DNA of 64,000 nt from Halobellus rarus (GTDB lineage Archaea; Halobacteriota; Halobacteria; Halobacteriales; Haloferacaceae), in contig NZ_JANHDI010000001.1 of NCBI RefSeq assembly GCF_024494595.1, forward strand, positions 124,001 through 188,000, read 5' to 3'. The position numbers and the translations under genes are program-made. The notes beneath the pieces are model-generated. The model saw only the letters and a list, made by a program, of their open reading frames with translations. It ran no database searches and was not told the DNA's origin. Below are positions 43,319-53,910 of this stretch, piece by piece. How positions within the stretch are numbered: the stretch's first letter is position 1; the number at the start of each line of letters is the position of its first letter.

Positions 43319-43738
43319 TCACTCCCGCTCGTCGGGGTCGACCGGCCGTCCCTCCTCCGTCGGCGGCGCGACGTGGTCGACGTACGACTCGACGTCGGGT
43401 TCGTTGACGGTGACGTGCACGTGGATGTCGCCAAGTTCGTCGGGGTTGCCGACGGCGAAGTTGATCACGCCCTTGAACGCGGCCTGCTTCTTCAGCGCGA
43501 AGGAGAACCCCTCGTCGTCGGCGCGCTTGAAGAACTCCGTGCGCGCGGTCTCGAGGATCTCCTGTTCGTGCAGTCGTTCGGAGAAGCGTTCCAGCGAGTG
43601 CGTCTCGCCCACCAGTTCGCCCGGCCGGTGTTCGAACTCGACGTTCGGGAACAGATTTCGAACGGCGTCCTCGACGCGGTCTGTCACCTCCGTGTCGCGG
43701 ACCGGCGCGACGATCCGCGCGTCGATGCGGTAGATCAT
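43319..43738 (-). CDS. UPF0201 family (RNA-binding-like) protein
   Basis: A 139-residue archaeal protein of the UPF0201 family, with a start like MIYRIDARIVAPVRDTEVTD, then PNVEFEHRPGELVGE, and a second domain with KQAAFKGVINFAV. The fold is thought to be related to RNA-binding proteins; no function is proven. Its ATG (43736-43738) overlaps the stop of the upstream UPF0200 gene in an ATGA, so they are translationally coupled. Confidence 0.9.
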   Translation of the reverse strand: MIYRIDARIVAPVRDTEVTDRVEDAVRNLFPNVEFEHRPGELVGETHSLERFSERLHEQEILETARTEFFKRADDEGFSFALKKQAAFKGVINFAVGNPDELGDIHVHVTVNEPDVESYVDHVAPPTEEGRPVDPDERE

Positions 43739-44394
43739 CGCGACTCACCGGCGTCGGCCTCGGGTGTTCCGTCGGGGCGTTCGGCGGTCGAACCGGAGCC
43801 CTCGGCGGCGAATTCGGCGACGCGAACGTACTCGTCCTCTCTGAGACCCGCGACGTCGCCGTCGAGGATCGCCCGGATCCGCTCGCGGAACGCCGACAGC
43901 GAGTCGGTGTTCTCGACGACGACGTCCGCGCGGTCCATCACCTCGCCCATCCCGAACCCGAGCTCGCGCTCCTCGCGGTCGCGCAGCGCCTCCCTGTCGA
44001 CGTCGGAGTCGTCGCGGTCGCGTTCGAGCAGGCGCTCCGCGCGCGTCTCGAACGGCGCTTCGATGCTCACGAGCAGGAAGTCATCGCCGAACGCCTCGCG
44101 GAAGCGGTCCAGTTCGACGTCCGAGCGCAGGCCGTCGACGAGAACGGCGTCGCTCGCCTCCAGTTCGGACTCGATCAGCGGGAGCGACTGCTCGGCGATG
44201 GCCGCGGGGCCGCCCTCCTCGCGGAGCGTCCGCGCCATCTCGCCGTGGTGCTCTGCGGGGTCGAAGCCGCGGTCGCGGCAGGCCTTCCGAATCACGTCGC
44301 CCATCGTGACGACCGGAACGTCCGCCTCGCGGGCGACGGCGGCGGCCTCGCCCTTGCCGCTGCCTGGCAGTCCGACGGTGCCGATGACCTTCAT
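43735..44394 (-). CDS. UPF0200 family ATPase (adenylate/dephospho-CoA-kinase-like)
   Basis: The 219-residue protein has a P-loop GLPGSGKGEAAAVAR at about 7-21, the adenylate-kinase-like LVDGLRSDVELDRF near 97, a lid-like region RAERLLERDRDDSDVDREAL and a final acidic tail. It resembles archaeal UPF0200 proteins, whose role may be in nucleotide metabolism or coenzyme A synthesis. ATG 44392-44394 is used. It is coupled to the UPF0201 gene, and a tRNA-Arg gene lies 146 bases upstream on the other strand. Confidence 0.9.
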   Translation of the reverse strand: MKVIGTVGLPGSGKGEAAAVAREADVPVVTMGDVIRKACRDRGFDPAEHHGEMARTLREEGGPAAIAEQSLPLIESELEASDAVLVDGLRSDVELDRFREAFGDDFLLVSIEAPFETRAERLLERDRDDSDVDREALRDREERELGFGMGEVMDRADVVVENTDSLSAFRERIRAILDGDVAGLREDEYVRVAEFAAEGSGSTAERPDGTPEADAGESR

Positions 44395-44540
44395 TACGCG
44401 TCGATTCACGGCACCCGACCTTACGCGTTGCGCTCGGCGGTCTCGGTCGCGCTCGCCGACGCGGATTCGACGCCGGATCGGGTCGCTCTCGACGCCGAAC
44501 CCGTATTCCTTTTTACCCGCGACCGATTTGACTGCCACGA

Positions 44541-44614
44541 GGGCGCGTAGCTCAGTCGGACAGAGCGTCGGACTTCTAATCCGATGGTCGCGGGTTCGAA
44601 TCCCGTCGCGCTCG
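44541..44614 (+). tRNA. tRNA-Arg (anticodon TCT)
   Basis: 74 bases fold into a full cloverleaf: acceptor stem GGGCGCG with CGCGCTC (one G-U pair), a D arm beginning GTAGCTCAGTCGGACAGAGC, an anticodon stem TCGGA/TCCGA with loop CTTCTAA and anticodon TCT, a variable loop and the T arm GCGGGTTCGAATCCCGT. The CCA end is not encoded. A perfect 8-bp hairpin (GTGAAATC GGA GATTTCAC, 44614-44632) starts right at its 3' end. Confidence 0.95.
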
Positions 44615-44632
44615 TGAAATCGGAGATTTCAC
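44614..44632 (+). terminator. Hairpin immediately after tRNA-Arg
   Basis: GTGAAATC and GATTTCAC pair perfectly over 8 bases with a GGA loop, starting at the last base of the tRNA gene. It could form the 3' trailer structure cut by RNase Z or act as a terminator. There is no long T-run after it. Confidence 0.4.
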
Positions 44633-44830
44633 TCGCGCGACGACTCCCCGCTCACTTCGTTCGCGGGGATCCCGTCGCGCCCGTACAGCGAGGAGCGAAG
44701 CGACGAGCGAACCGGCACGCGGGATTCGAATCAGGGAGGTCGCGCGCAGCGGAGCGAGCACGTCCGACCGGGGTTCGAATCCCGGACTTCCGAAGCGTTT
44801 AATCGAATTCCGACGCCTTCTCTACTCGAT

Positions 44831-45745
44831 ATGACGAAAGTCAGCGTGGTCGGTGCCGCCGGAACGGTCGGTGCCGCCGCCGGGTACAATCTCGCGCTCC
44901 GGGACGTCGTGGACGAACTCGTCTTCGTCGACATCCCCGACAAAGAGGACGAGACGGTCGGACAGGCCGCGGACGCGAACCACGGCGTCGCTTACGACTC
45001 CAACACCGAGATCGTCCAGGGCACTTACGAGGACACCGCGGGATCGGACGTCGTCGTCATCACCGCCGGAATTCCGCGTCAGCCGGGCCAGACGCGGATC
45101 GACCTCGCCGGCGACAACGCGCCGATTATGGAAGACATCGGCTCGTCGCTCGCGGAGCACAACGACGACTTCGTCTCCGTCACGACCTCGAACCCGGTCG
45201 ACCTGCTGAACCGGCACCTCTACGAGTCCGGCGACCGGGACCGACACAAGGTGATCGGCTTCGGCGGCCGCCTCGACTCCGCGCGGTTCCGCTACGTGCT
45301 CAGCCAGCGGTTCGACGCGCCCGTGAAGAACGTCGAGGGGACGATCCTCGGCGAGCACGGCGACGCGCAGGTGCCCGTCTTCTCGAAGGTCCGCGTCGAC
45401 GGCGCGGACCCCGAGTTCTCGCCCGACGAGCGCGAGGAGATCCTCGGCGACCTCCAGGAGTCGGCGATGGACGTCATCGAGCGCAAGGGCGCGACCCAGT
45501 GGGGGCCCGCCACGGGCGTCGCGCACACCGTCGAAGCGATCCTCCGCGACACCGGCGAGGTGCTCCCGGGGTCGATCGCCCTCGACGGCGAGTTCGGGTA
45601 CGAGGACACCGCTTTCGGCGTCCCGCTGAAACTCGGTGCCGACGGCGTCGAAGCGGTCGTCGAGTGGGACCTCGACGAGTACGAGCGGGAACTGATGGAC
45701 GAGGCCGCCGAGAAGCTGTCCGAGCAGTACGAGAAGATCGCCTGA
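44831..45745 (+). CDS. mdh: Malate dehydrogenase (LDH-like)
   Basis: NAD-dependent malate/oxaloacetate oxidoreductase of the TCA cycle, of the LDH-like halophilic family well studied from Haloarcula. The 304 residues have the nucleotide-binding [16 protein letters not shown] near 7-22, substrate-binding [19 protein letters not shown] and the catalytic His in [16 protein letters not shown]. Length is normal and the sequence is strongly acidic. It is separated from tRNA-Arg by a spacer with tRNA-like fragments. Confidence 0.96.
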   Translation: MTKVSVVGAAGTVGAAAGYNLALRDVVDELVFVDIPDKEDETVGQAADANHGVAYDSNTEIVQGTYEDTAGSDVVVITAGIPRQPGQTRIDLAGDNAPIMEDIGSSLAEHNDDFVSVTTSNPVDLLNRHLYESGDRDRHKVIGFGGRLDSARFRYVLSQRFDAPVKNVEGTILGEHGDAQVPVFSKVRVDGADPEFSPDEREEILGDLQESAMDVIERKGATQWGPATGVAHTVEAILRDTGEVLPGSIALDGEFGYEDTAFGVPLKLGADGVEAVVEWDLDEYERELMDEAAEKLSEQYEKIA

Positions 45746-45877
45746 GCGACCCGACCGCCACGGGAGATTTTCTTTTCCGCGACGCTGCTGCGCTGCTCTC
45801 TCGGCGCGAAACCGGCGTGTGAGCGACACGGTCCGCGTCGGCGGACCGTGGCACGACACTCGGGCTGGAACCGTCGA

Positions 45878-46273
45878 CTACGCGGTCGTCCGGAGGTGGG
45901 AGACGTACGACGCCAGGTCGGTGGTGGTCACCATCCCGATGACTGCGCCGTCGTCGTCGACGACCGGGACGTGGTGGATACCGTGTTCGATCATCGACTC
46001 GGCGACCTGTGCGATCGGGACCTGCGCGGTCGTCGTCACCGCCGTTTCGGACATGTACGCCGAGACCGGCGTCCGATCCTTCGGTTTCCGCTCGGCGACG
46101 ATCTTCACGAAGTCGGTGTTGGTGAGGATGCCGACGAGCTGGCCGTCGTCGACGACGACGACCGATCCGATCTCTTCGTCCAGCATCCGCTGTGCGGCGT
46201 CCTCGACCAGCGTGTCGGGGGAGACGGTGTGCACCGGCGAGGACATCACGCGCGCGACGAAAATATCGTCCAT
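45878..46273 (-). CDS. CBS-domain protein (two CBS motifs)
   Basis: The 131-residue protein is two CBS motifs only: residues about 1-58 (VARVMSSPVHTVSPDTLVED, VVVVDDGQLVGILTNTDFV) and about 70-128 (VSAYMSETAVTTTAQVPIAQ, HHVPVVDDDGAVIGMVTTTDL). Such pairs bind adenine nucleotides and regulate partner proteins or channels. No other domain is fused. It is convergent with mdh and lies near the third candidate RNA copy on its 5' side. Confidence 0.92.
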   Translation of the reverse strand: MDDIFVARVMSSPVHTVSPDTLVEDAAQRMLDEEIGSVVVVDDGQLVGILTNTDFVKIVAERKPKDRTPVSAYMSETAVTTTAQVPIAQVAESMIEHGIHHVPVVDDDGAVIGMVTTTDLASYVSHLRTTA

Positions 46274-46366
46274 ACTACGACGTGGGGAATTATCGAGTAT
46301 TAAGGATTCGGCTCGCGCCGGGCGCGGACGCGAACCGACCGCGGCACAGCGACCGCCCGACCGCGT

Positions 46367-46485
46367 GCGTTTATATACGATCGAGCGGCCAGGGTCCCCG
46401 TGACGTAGCAAGCACCCTCGCGTCGGACGCGGTTGTTCGGCACGACGACGCGGGGGTCTGCGGTCAGCGGTTGTGCCGGCTGTCA
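46367..46485 (+). ncRNA. Candidate structured small RNA with its own TATA box, copy C of three
   Basis: Plus-strand copy of the elements at 7011-7142 and 22656-22815. TATA box TTTATATA (46370-46377), then ACGATCGAGCGGCCAG, CACCC with a GCGTCGG arm, the core GGTTGTTCGGCAC (46431-46443), a CGACGCGGG arm and the distal GTGCCGGCTGT (46473-46483). Here the core TCGGCAC pairs with GTGCCGG, so one A-U pair is replaced by G-U but pairing is kept. Spacing between core and distal block is about 30 bases. It lies between the CBS gene and the end of uvrC, with no conserved reading frame. Confidence 0.55.
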
Positions 46486-46544
46486 GCCACTCGTTGCGCG
46501 TCCCAACCGTCGGATCAGAGTATCAGCCGCTCTCGACGCCGCGC

Positions 46545-48278
46545 TCACAGTCGTTCCCGAAGCGTCCGCGCCGTTCCCTCGCCGACGCCCGGAACGTCTG
46601 TCAGGTCTGCCGTCGACGCCTCGCGGACGTTCTCGACGCTCCCGAACCGCCTGAGGAGCGCACGCCGGGTCTGTTCGCCGACGCCCGGCACGTCCTCTAG
46701 AACCGTCCGCACGTCGTCGCGGAGGGTCTGGTGGTACTGGACGGCGAAGCGGTGCGCCTCGTCGCGCACGCGCTGAAGGAGGTGTAGCGCCGGATCGTCG
46801 CTGTCCCAGTCGTGGACGCCCTCGGGCGTGATCACGAGCTCCCGCTCTTTCGCGAGTGCGACGACCGGCACGTCCCAGCCTACCTCCGCGAGCGCGTCCC
46901 GCGCGGCCCCGAGTTGCCCCTCGCCGCCGTCGACCAGAAGGAGATCGGGGTCCGGTCGGTCGTCCCGGCCTTCGACCGTCCGTTCGGCCCGCCAGCGGAC
47001 CAGTTCGCGCATCCGTGCGTAGTCGTCGTTGCCGTCGGCGAGTCGCTTGCGGCGGTAGTCGGACTTCTCGGCCGACCCGTCGACGAAGCAGACGTCGCTG
47101 CCGACGACCGCCGTGCCGCCGGCGTGGCTCACGTCGAAGCCCTCGATTCGGGTGATCGAAGACAGCCCGAGCGCGTCGGCGAGCGCCCCCGCTCCGTCGC
47201 GGCGGTCGGAGCCGGTCCGGGCGTTCTTGAGCGCGAGGTCGACGAGCTTCGACTCCCGGCCCGCGCCGGGGACGCGGACGTCGACGCCCTCGGCGTCCAG
47301 CCACGCGAGGACGTCCCTGTCGTCGGGGCGTTCCGAGCAGAGGATGGCGTCCGGCAGGTCGCGCTCGGCGTAGTACTGCGTGAGAAACGCCGTGAGCACC
47401 GCGGCCGAGCGCTCGCCGCCCTCGGGGGCGTCGAGGCGGTGCCGCGAGCGGTCGACGAGCTGCCCGCGCTCGCTGTGCAGTCGCGCCACCGTCGCGCCGT
47501 CGCCCTCGACCGCGACGCCGAGGACGTCGACGGCGCGTTCGTCGGACTGCGCGGAGACGGCCTCCTCGCCCGCCCCGTGGAACGATTCGACGGCGTCGAG
47601 GCGGTCCCGGAGGTTCGCGGCGCGCTCGAACTGCTCGGACTCCGCCGCCTCTTCCATCTCCCGACGGAGCGGATCGGCTAGCGCGCCCGTCTCGCCCTCG
47701 AAGAACCGGACGGCGGACTCGACGTCCTCGCGGTAGGCGTCGGCGTCGATTTCGCCGGTGCAGGGAGCGGTGCACAGCCCCATCTCGTAGTCCAGACAGG
47801 GGCGCTCACGGTTCGCGTACTTGTGATCCGAGCAGCCCCGGAGACCGTAGGCTTCCCGGAGCGCCTTCACGACGGTATCGACGCGACCCTTGTCGGTGAA
47901 CGGCCCGAAGACGGTCGCGCCCGGGTCCGGGTCGCGCGTCACCTCGATTCGCGGGACCGGGTGGTCCGTGAGTTGCACGAGCGGGTACGACTTGTCGTCT
48001 TTCAGTCGGACGTTGTACCGCGGCTGGTGCCGCTTGATCAGGTTCGCTTCGAGCAGCAGTGCCTGCGTCTCGGTGTCGGTGACGGCGACGTCGATCGAGC
48101 GGGCGCGCTCGACCATCCGTCGGATCCGCTCGCCGCGTGGGTCGGCGTACGAGCGGACCCGGTCGCGGACGTCCACCGCCTTGCCGACGTAGAGGACGTC
48201 GTCGCCGTCGAGGAACTGGTAGACGCCAGGCTCGGTGGGTAACTCCGCGGCGCGCTCGCGAAGTTCGCTATGCTGCAT
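46545..48278 (-). CDS. uvrC: UvrABC excinuclease subunit C
   Basis: Nuclease subunit of bacterial-type nucleotide excision repair, common in haloarchaea. The 577-residue protein has the GIY-YIG nuclease domain ([21 protein letters not shown] at 18-38), the UVR motif near 215-235 ([18 protein letters not shown]), the RNase-H-like endonuclease domain ([19 protein letters not shown] near 370) and a C-terminal tandem helix-hairpin-helix ([15 protein letters not shown] and [14 protein letters not shown]). Length is close to the usual 580-620. It is divergent from the next small gene. Confidence 0.96.
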   Translation of the reverse strand: MQHSELRERAAELPTEPGVYQFLDGDDVLYVGKAVDVRDRVRSYADPRGERIRRMVERARSIDVAVTDTETQALLLEANLIKRHQPRYNVRLKDDKSYPLVQLTDHPVPRIEVTRDPDPGATVFGPFTDKGRVDTVVKALREAYGLRGCSDHKYANRERPCLDYEMGLCTAPCTGEIDADAYREDVESAVRFFEGETGALADPLRREMEEAAESEQFERAANLRDRLDAVESFHGAGEEAVSAQSDERAVDVLGVAVEGDGATVARLHSERGQLVDRSRHRLDAPEGGERSAAVLTAFLTQYYAERDLPDAILCSERPDDRDVLAWLDAEGVDVRVPGAGRESKLVDLALKNARTGSDRRDGAGALADALGLSSITRIEGFDVSHAGGTAVVGSDVCFVDGSAEKSDYRRKRLADGNDDYARMRELVRWRAERTVEGRDDRPDPDLLLVDGGEGQLGAARDALAEVGWDVPVVALAKERELVITPEGVHDWDSDDPALHLLQRVRDEAHRFAVQYHQTLRDDVRTVLEDVPGVGEQTRRALLRRFGSVENVREASTADLTDVPGVGEGTARTLRERL

Positions 48279-48395
48279 CGGTCGTACGTAGCGGACCGAG
48301 CGGCTTGAGCGTGACGCGACGACACGGCGAGACGGGTACGCCGTCCGGCCGGATGAGGGCGGCAGCTACAAACCGCTCGCCCGAAGAGCACAGAT

Positions 48396-48755
48396 ATGAC
48401 CGATACCGACGCCGACGCGGACGACACTGACGACGCCGCGAACCGCGCCGACGACACCGCGAACCGCGCCGACGGTCCTGCAGACCCCGACGACACCGTC
48501 CGCTGCTGGCTCGTCGAACGGACGTACACCGACCGCGGACTCGTCGATATGGTGTACGCGACACCGGACGGCTCCCACGTGCGCCGCAAACAGCTCTCGA
48601 CGACCATTATGCGCCAGCGCGGTTCCGGAACGAGCGCCGCGGTCGACGTGGAGCGGGCGGATCTCGACCCAGTCGACGACGAGGCAGTTCGGGAGCGATA
48701 TGCGGCGGAAGTAGCGCGGATGCGCGAGCAGTACGATCCGGACGACGAGGTGTGA
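48396..48755 (+). CDS. Conserved haloarchaeal hypothetical protein
   Basis: A 119-residue protein with a very acidic, repetitive first 33 residues (Asp/Ala/Asn repeats) and a globular rest: CWLVERTYTDRGLVDMVYATPDGSHVRRKQLS and a charged C-terminal helix. No membrane helix or known motif is seen. It begins at ATG 48396 with a plausible TATA-poor upstream. It is divergent from uvrC and precedes the ABC transporter by 132 bases. Confidence 0.75.
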   Translation: MTDTDADADDTDDAANRADDTANRADGPADPDDTVRCWLVERTYTDRGLVDMVYATPDGSHVRRKQLSTTIMRQRGSGTSAAVDVERADLDPVDDEAVRERYAAEVARMREQYDPDDEV

Positions 48756-48887
48756 GGCCCGGAGACGAGGTGTAAGATCCGAGGACGAGGTGCGAACGGG
48801 GTCGACAGCCGCCGGAATCGGACTGGTGAGTCTCAGCACTGATTGCGCCACCAAACGCTTTATGCACGGACCTGACAACCCTCGCCT

Positions 48888-49997
48888 ATGACCGCTATCG
48901 AACTCGACGGGGTGACGAAGCGCTTCGAGGACGTCACCGCCGTTTCGGATCTCTCGTTGACGGTCGAGGAGGGAGAGGTGTTCGGCTTTCTCGGCCCCAA
49001 CGGGGCCGGAAAGTCGACGACGATCAACGTCCTGCTCGACTTCGTCCGGCCCACCGAAGGCTCCGTGACTGTTCTCGGCCACGACGCCCGCGAGGAGAGC
49101 GTCGCCGTCCGGGAGCGAACTGGCGTTCTCCCGGAGGGATTCGGCGTGTACGACCGGTTGACGGGCCGCGCGCACGTCGAGTTCGCCATCGACTCGAAGG
49201 AGGTCGACGCCGATCCCGACGACGTCTTGGAGCGGGTCGGCCTCGCAGACGCGGCCGACCGGAAGGCCGGCGGCTACTCGAAGGGGATGCGACAGCGCCT
49301 CGCGCTCGCGATGGCGCTCGTCGGCGATCCGGATCTCTTGGTCCTCGACGAGCCCTCGTCGGGACTCGATCCCGCCGGCGCGAAGGAGATGCGGGAAATC
49401 GTGCTCTCGGAGGCCGAGCGCGGCACGACCGTGTTCTTCTCCAGCCACATCCTCGAACAGGTCGAGGCCGTCTGCGACCGCGTCGGCATCCTCCGCGGCG
49501 GCGAACTCGTCGCGGTCGACTCCATCGAGGGGCTGCGCGAGGCGACCGACGCCGACGCGACGCTCCGCGTTTCGGTCGGTGATCCCGTCGCCGACGAGGT
49601 GCTCGCGGAGATCCGCGACCTCGCGGGCGTCCGGAGCGTCGACCGCGACGGCGACGACGCGCTCCGGGTGGCCTGCGACAGCGACGCCAAGACGGCGGTC
49701 GTCACGGAACTGGAGGAACGCGGGATCACCGTCACCGACTTCACGACCGAGGAGGCCTCCCTTGAGGACCTGTTCCTCGCCTACACGGAGGACGACAGCG
49801 ACGTCGCCGTCGACGACAGCGATGGTGCCGAGAACGACCGAAGCGAGGCTGCCGAGTCTGAGCGAAGCGACGCTGCCGATGCAGAGGAGGCCGGCGGGAC
49901 TGACGACCCCACGGAAGCCGGGACTGCGGACGAAGAAGACGGAGGCGACGACGCGGACTCCGAGGCATCCGCCGAGGACACGGAGGTGGCGCGATGA
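48888..49997 (+). CDS. ABC transporter ATP-binding protein (ABC-2 exporter)
   Basis: The 369-residue protein is an ABC ATPase: Walker A GPNGAGKST (36-44), signature YSKGMRQRLALA (about 130-141), Walker B LLVLDEP (150-156) and the H-loop FFSSHILEQ. From about 215 a regulatory domain follows, and the last 70 residues are a low-complexity acidic tail (DD, SE, AE repeats) absent from typical members. It is translated with the permease gene that overlaps its stop (GATGA). The pair is a typical ABC-2 exporter; substrate unknown. Confidence 0.93.
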   Translation: MTAIELDGVTKRFEDVTAVSDLSLTVEEGEVFGFLGPNGAGKSTTINVLLDFVRPTEGSVTVLGHDAREESVAVRERTGVLPEGFGVYDRLTGRAHVEFAIDSKEVDADPDDVLERVGLADAADRKAGGYSKGMRQRLALAMALVGDPDLLVLDEPSSGLDPAGAKEMREIVLSEAERGTTVFFSSHILEQVEAVCDRVGILRGGELVAVDSIEGLREATDADATLRVSVGDPVADEVLAEIRDLAGVRSVDRDGDDALRVACDSDAKTAVVTELEERGITVTDFTTEEASLEDLFLAYTEDDSDVAVDDSDGAENDRSEAAESERSDAADAEEAGGTDDPTEAGTADEEDGGDDADSEASAEDTEVAR

Positions 49998-50914
49998 GTT
50001 GGCAGGCGGTCGCCCGCAAGGAGTTCCGCGACGCGATCCGCTCGCGGTGGCTCCACGGCTCGACGCTGTTTTTCGTGCTGTTCCTCGGCGGGGCCGCGGC
50101 GCTCTTCTTCGGCGCGCTCTTGGGTCCCGACAGCCGCCAGGTGTCGAACCTCTTCGGGTTCTTCGCCAGCCTCGGCGTGTTCAGCTTCTCGTTCCCCGGT
50201 CTGCTCGCGCTCGTCCTCGGGTTCGTCGCGCTCTCGACGTCGTACGGCTCGATCACCGAGGAGCGCGAATCGGGGTCGATCAAGCTGCTCCTGTCGCTGC
50301 CGAACTCGCGGCTCGACGCCGTGATCGGAAAGCTCCTCGGCCGCTCGGGCGTCGTGGTCGCCGCGCTCCTAGTCGGCTTCTTCGCGACGTTCGTCGTCCT
50401 CCTGGCGACCGGGACGCGGCTCGAACTCGGTTCGTTCGTCCCGCAGGTCGCGCTCACGGCGCTGCTGGGCGTCGCGTTCGTCTCGGTCGGACTCAGCATC
50501 TCCGCGCTCGCCGACTCGAACCGCGAGGCGACGCTCGCGACGATGGGGCTGTACCTGGTCTTCGCGATCCTTTGGGGGTCGATCTCCGAGGGAATCCCGA
50601 AGCTCCTGAACTACGCGGCCGAACAGCTCGGTGCCGGCGGCGTCGCGGAGCTCACGCGCGTCAAACTCGGCGTCTTCCTGAAGTATCTGAACCCGCTGAA
50701 GACCTACGAGACGCTCGCAGCGCAACTGTACTACGGTCCGGCGCAGGCCCGTCTCGTCAGTACCACGTTCGGCGAACGCGCGGTGCTCGCTCCCGTCCTC
50801 GAAGGGTCGCCGCCGTTTTACTTCTCGGGATGGTTCCTGTTCGTGATCCTGCTCGCGTGGATCGTTATCCCCGCGGTAGTCGGATATTGGGCGTTCGAAC
50901 GCGCCGATCTGTAG
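49994..50914 (+). CDS. ABC-2 type transporter permease
   Basis: The 306-residue membrane protein has six to seven hydrophobic segments, with WQAVARKEFRDAIRSRWL at the start, as expected for ABC-2 permeases, and the long loop with ITEERESGSIKLLLSLPNSR (about 75-95). Its ATG overlaps the stop of the ATPase gene by four bases, so they are coupled. Function could be drug, lipid or polymer export. Length is typical for the family. Confidence 0.92.
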   Translation: MSWQAVARKEFRDAIRSRWLHGSTLFFVLFLGGAAALFFGALLGPDSRQVSNLFGFFASLGVFSFSFPGLLALVLGFVALSTSYGSITEERESGSIKLLLSLPNSRLDAVIGKLLGRSGVVVAALLVGFFATFVVLLATGTRLELGSFVPQVALTALLGVAFVSVGLSISALADSNREATLATMGLYLVFAILWGSISEGIPKLLNYAAEQLGAGGVAELTRVKLGVFLKYLNPLKTYETLAAQLYYGPAQARLVSTTFGERAVLAPVLEGSPPFYFSGWFLFVILLAWIVIPAVVGYWAFERADL

Positions 50915-51106
50915 TCCTGCTAGGGGACATCCTGCCAGGAACCTCGCAGGGCCGATACGGACGGTCGGTTGCAGCTACGGACGGAATCGGCACTCCCGAT
51001 GGCTCCGAGCACTGATGCGGCCGGCGGCGACGGATCTCGGAGAGTCGAGGGGTGGACAAACCGTTCGCCCGCGGCCGGACGTGTCTAATATTATGAACTT
51101 GTCTGA

Positions 51107-51120
51107 CTAATATTTATATT
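51107..51120 (+). promoter_or_regulatory. TATA box and repeated upstream element of the HalOD1 gene
   Basis: TAATATTTATATT is centred about 27-30 bases before the ATG at 51142, which suggests a leaderless transcript. Upstream a related stretch, GTCTAATATTATGAACTT then GTCTGACTAATATT (about 51082-51112), forms an imperfect direct repeat that may be an operator. Confidence 0.55.
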
Positions 51121-51141
51121 GTGTCATTATGTGGACTGTGT

Positions 51142-51396
51142 ATGATGGAGTCCACGGTGTCCGAGCAGATCGTCGAGAAGGTGGCGCGTGTCACCGGCAC
51201 GGATGCGCTGAAGTTGCCGCCGCTCTACGACTCGGTCGATACCGACGCGCTGAACGCGCTCGTGGAGAGCCCCGGTTACGTCGAGATCTCGTTCGTGTAT
51301 GCGGGCCAAGAGGTCTGTATCGAGAACGACGGGGAGATCAGCGTCGGCGAATGTTGCGATTCGCAGATCGCCGGTGAAATTCCCGCGGACGACTGA
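51142..51396 (+). CDS. Stand-alone HalOD1 output-domain protein
   Basis: The 84-residue product is a single HalOD1 domain (VARVTGTDALKLPPLYDSVDTDALNAL, then VEISFVYAGQEVCIENDGEISVG), an output domain restricted to haloarchaea and often found in small single-domain proteins. The start is uncertain between ATG 51142 and 51145; a GTG at 51121 overlaps the TATA box and is rejected. It stands alone between the ABC transporter and ligA. It has Cys near the C-terminus (GECCDSQ). Confidence 0.78.
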   Translation: MMESTVSEQIVEKVARVTGTDALKLPPLYDSVDTDALNALVESPGYVEISFVYAGQEVCIENDGEISVGECCDSQIAGEIPADD

Positions 51397-51569
51397 CTGA
51401 CGCCGGCCGCCGCCACGCTTGATCCGGTTTCGGAACCGGTGACGCTGACTCCGACAGCCGTCGTTTCCGTTCGCTATAGCAGCGTTCAGGGCTGTTTTTC
51501 CCGACGAGACACGTAGCGAGCGGAAGCCCACTCCGAGCATCCGACACTCGTCGTATGCCAGTCACTCCG

Positions 51570-53732
<2,163 letters not shown>

Positions 53733-53910
53733 TTAGGTGCTTCGTCGCTCACTCGATCGACGGCCCGGGCGGCGAAGAGTTGGACGCCCCGCCGGGTACG
53801 GGGACGCGTCGGCCGCGCCCGAAAACTCGAATTCGTGTAAACTCCCGCGAGCGACCGTACTGTCGGCGGAAACCCGTATCGCTTATCCCCCAGCGCCGCA
53901 ATCGCCGCGT

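Noticed and set aside
44700-44800. A second tRNA gene after tRNA-Arg
   Set aside because: Only T-arm-like pieces are present; no matching acceptor, D or anticodon arms.
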